This document shows positions 5,517-6,166 of a stretch of DNA of 6,166 nt, one piece after another. The notes beneath the pieces were generated by a model. The model worked only from the letters and a program-made list of their open reading frames with translations. It ran no database searches and was not told the DNA's origin. The DNA is taken from assembly GCA_022736495.1 (NCBI GenBank), contig DZCR01000178.1:1-6166 (forward strand), given 5' to 3'. This stretch comes from Desulfobacca acetoxidans (lineage in GTDB: Bacteria; Desulfobacterota; Desulfobaccia; Desulfobaccales; 0-14-0-80-60-11). Position numbers and translations under genes: made by a program. How positions within the stretch are numbered: position 1 is the first letter of the stretch; each line of letters opens with the position of its first letter.

Positions 5517-6166
5517 ATGACATCCGCACTTTTGCAAAAATTACGTACCCCGGGAGATCTGTGGGGCGGCCTTGCCTCCATGCTGGTTGCCCTCCCTGCG
5601 GCGGTGGCCTTTGGCGTCACGGTTTACGCGGCGATTGGCCCCCAATACGCGACCCTTGGGGCGCTCGCGGGAATCCTGGGCGCAGCGGCCCTCGGTCTGA
5701 TTGCCTCTCTCTTTGGCGGAACCGACCGCCTGATCAGCGCTCCTTGCGCACCGGCTGCGGCAGTGTTATCGGCCTTTGCTATCGAGCTGGTAAAACAGGA
5801 GGTAGCGCCGGCCGCCATTATCGTGCTCTTGATTGTATTAGGGGTCTTAACAGGCTTGGTGCAAATTCTTCTCGGTTTTCTGGGGATTGGCCGCATGATA
5901 AAATACATCCCATATCCCGTGGTCAGCGGCTATTTAAGCGGAGTTGGCATTATCATTATCTCCAGTCAAGTGAAGAACTTCATGGGGGCCACGACAACTT
6001 CATCCTGGTGGCAGGTCGTGGTTGATCCCGGACTCTGGGATATGCGCGGCATTGGGGTAGGCGCCGCAACCGTGTTTGTCGCCCTGTTGGGGCCCAAGGT
6101 AACCAAGGCCGTTCCCGGCACCATTCTGGGTATCATTGCCGGCGTGCTCACCTATTTTGGCATGGC
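5517..6166 (+). CDS. SulP-family inorganic anion transporter, N-terminal part (runs off the window)
   Basis: The visible 216 residues, read through to the last base, are very hydrophobic. The opening DLWGGLASMLVALPAAVAFG (14-33) is the SulP first transmembrane signature. Further membrane segments lie at about 44-66, 72-91 (the LISAPCAPAAAVLSAF re-entrant-like stretch), 99-125, 135-152, 178-193 and 199-216. GRMIKYIPYPVVSGYLSGVGIII (125-147) is the conserved fiP.pVv.Gfl.G motif. SulP proteins sit in the inner membrane and take up sulfate, bicarbonate or other anions, usually as Na+ or H+ symporters. The remaining transmembrane helices and any C-terminal STAS domain lie outside, so the substrate cannot be told; sulfate or bicarbonate are the likely options. 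It follows the U32 gene by 58 bases on the same strand and could be cotranscribed, but no functional link is evident. Confidence 0.88.
   Translation, partial: MTSALLQKLRTPGDLWGGLASMLVALPAAVAFGVTVYAAIGPQYATLGALAGILGAAALGLIASLFGGTDRLISAPCAPAAAVLSAFAIELVKQEVAPAAIIVLLIVLGVLTGLVQILLGFLGIGRMIKYIPYPVVSGYLSGVGIIIISSQVKNFMGATTTSSWWQVVVDPGLWDMRGIGVGAATVFVALLGPKVTKAVPGTILGIIAGVLTYFGM

Noticed and set aside
5561..6025. Plus-strand open frame of 154 codons within the SulP gene
   Set aside because: It is a +1-type shadow in GC-rich coding DNA; the frame from 5517 gives a clear SulP membrane protein.

Overview
The window looks like chromosomal housekeeping DNA of a Gram-negative bacterium, most likely a deltaproteobacterial (Desulfobacterota, perhaps Desulfobulbales-like) organism. 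That placement is an inference from the style of the RecA N-terminus, the mixed GC content, the MnmA/MtaB/CinA protein types and the gene order; no marker here proves it. Six genes are visible, two of them cut by the window ends.

Left part, minus strand, read right to left: mnmA (3958-2915), mtaB (2864-1533), cinA (1543-242) and the first 26 codons of recA (78-1). The first three are packed tightly (mtaB and cinA overlap by 11 bases; an alternative mtaB start would overlap the mnmA stop by 4), so they look like one transcription unit. recA is separated from cinA by 163 bases, which hold a 125-bp element bounded by a perfect 20-bp inverted repeat. Inside it lies a CTGT-N8-ACAG palindrome of the E. 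coli LexA-box form, plus a strong small hairpin. This gap is the most unusual non-coding DNA in the window.

Right part, plus strand: a divergent 222-bp spacer with two small palindromes, then a U32-family protein (4181-5458) and, 58 bases later, the N-terminal half of a SulP-type anion transporter (5517 to the window end).

Functionally, three genes point to tRNA anticodon-loop modification: MnmA (2-thiolation of U34), MtaB (methylthiolation of t6A37) and the U32 protein (probable TrhP-like U34 hydroxylation). CinA (NMN deamidase plus a MoCF-like domain) and RecA link the same operon to pyridine nucleotide salvage and DNA recombination/repair. SulP is probably an unrelated neighbour. I found no novel multi-gene system. 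The items most worth checking are the inverted-repeat element, the candidate SOS box upstream of recA, and a G9 homopolymer inside cinA next to an apparent linker insertion.
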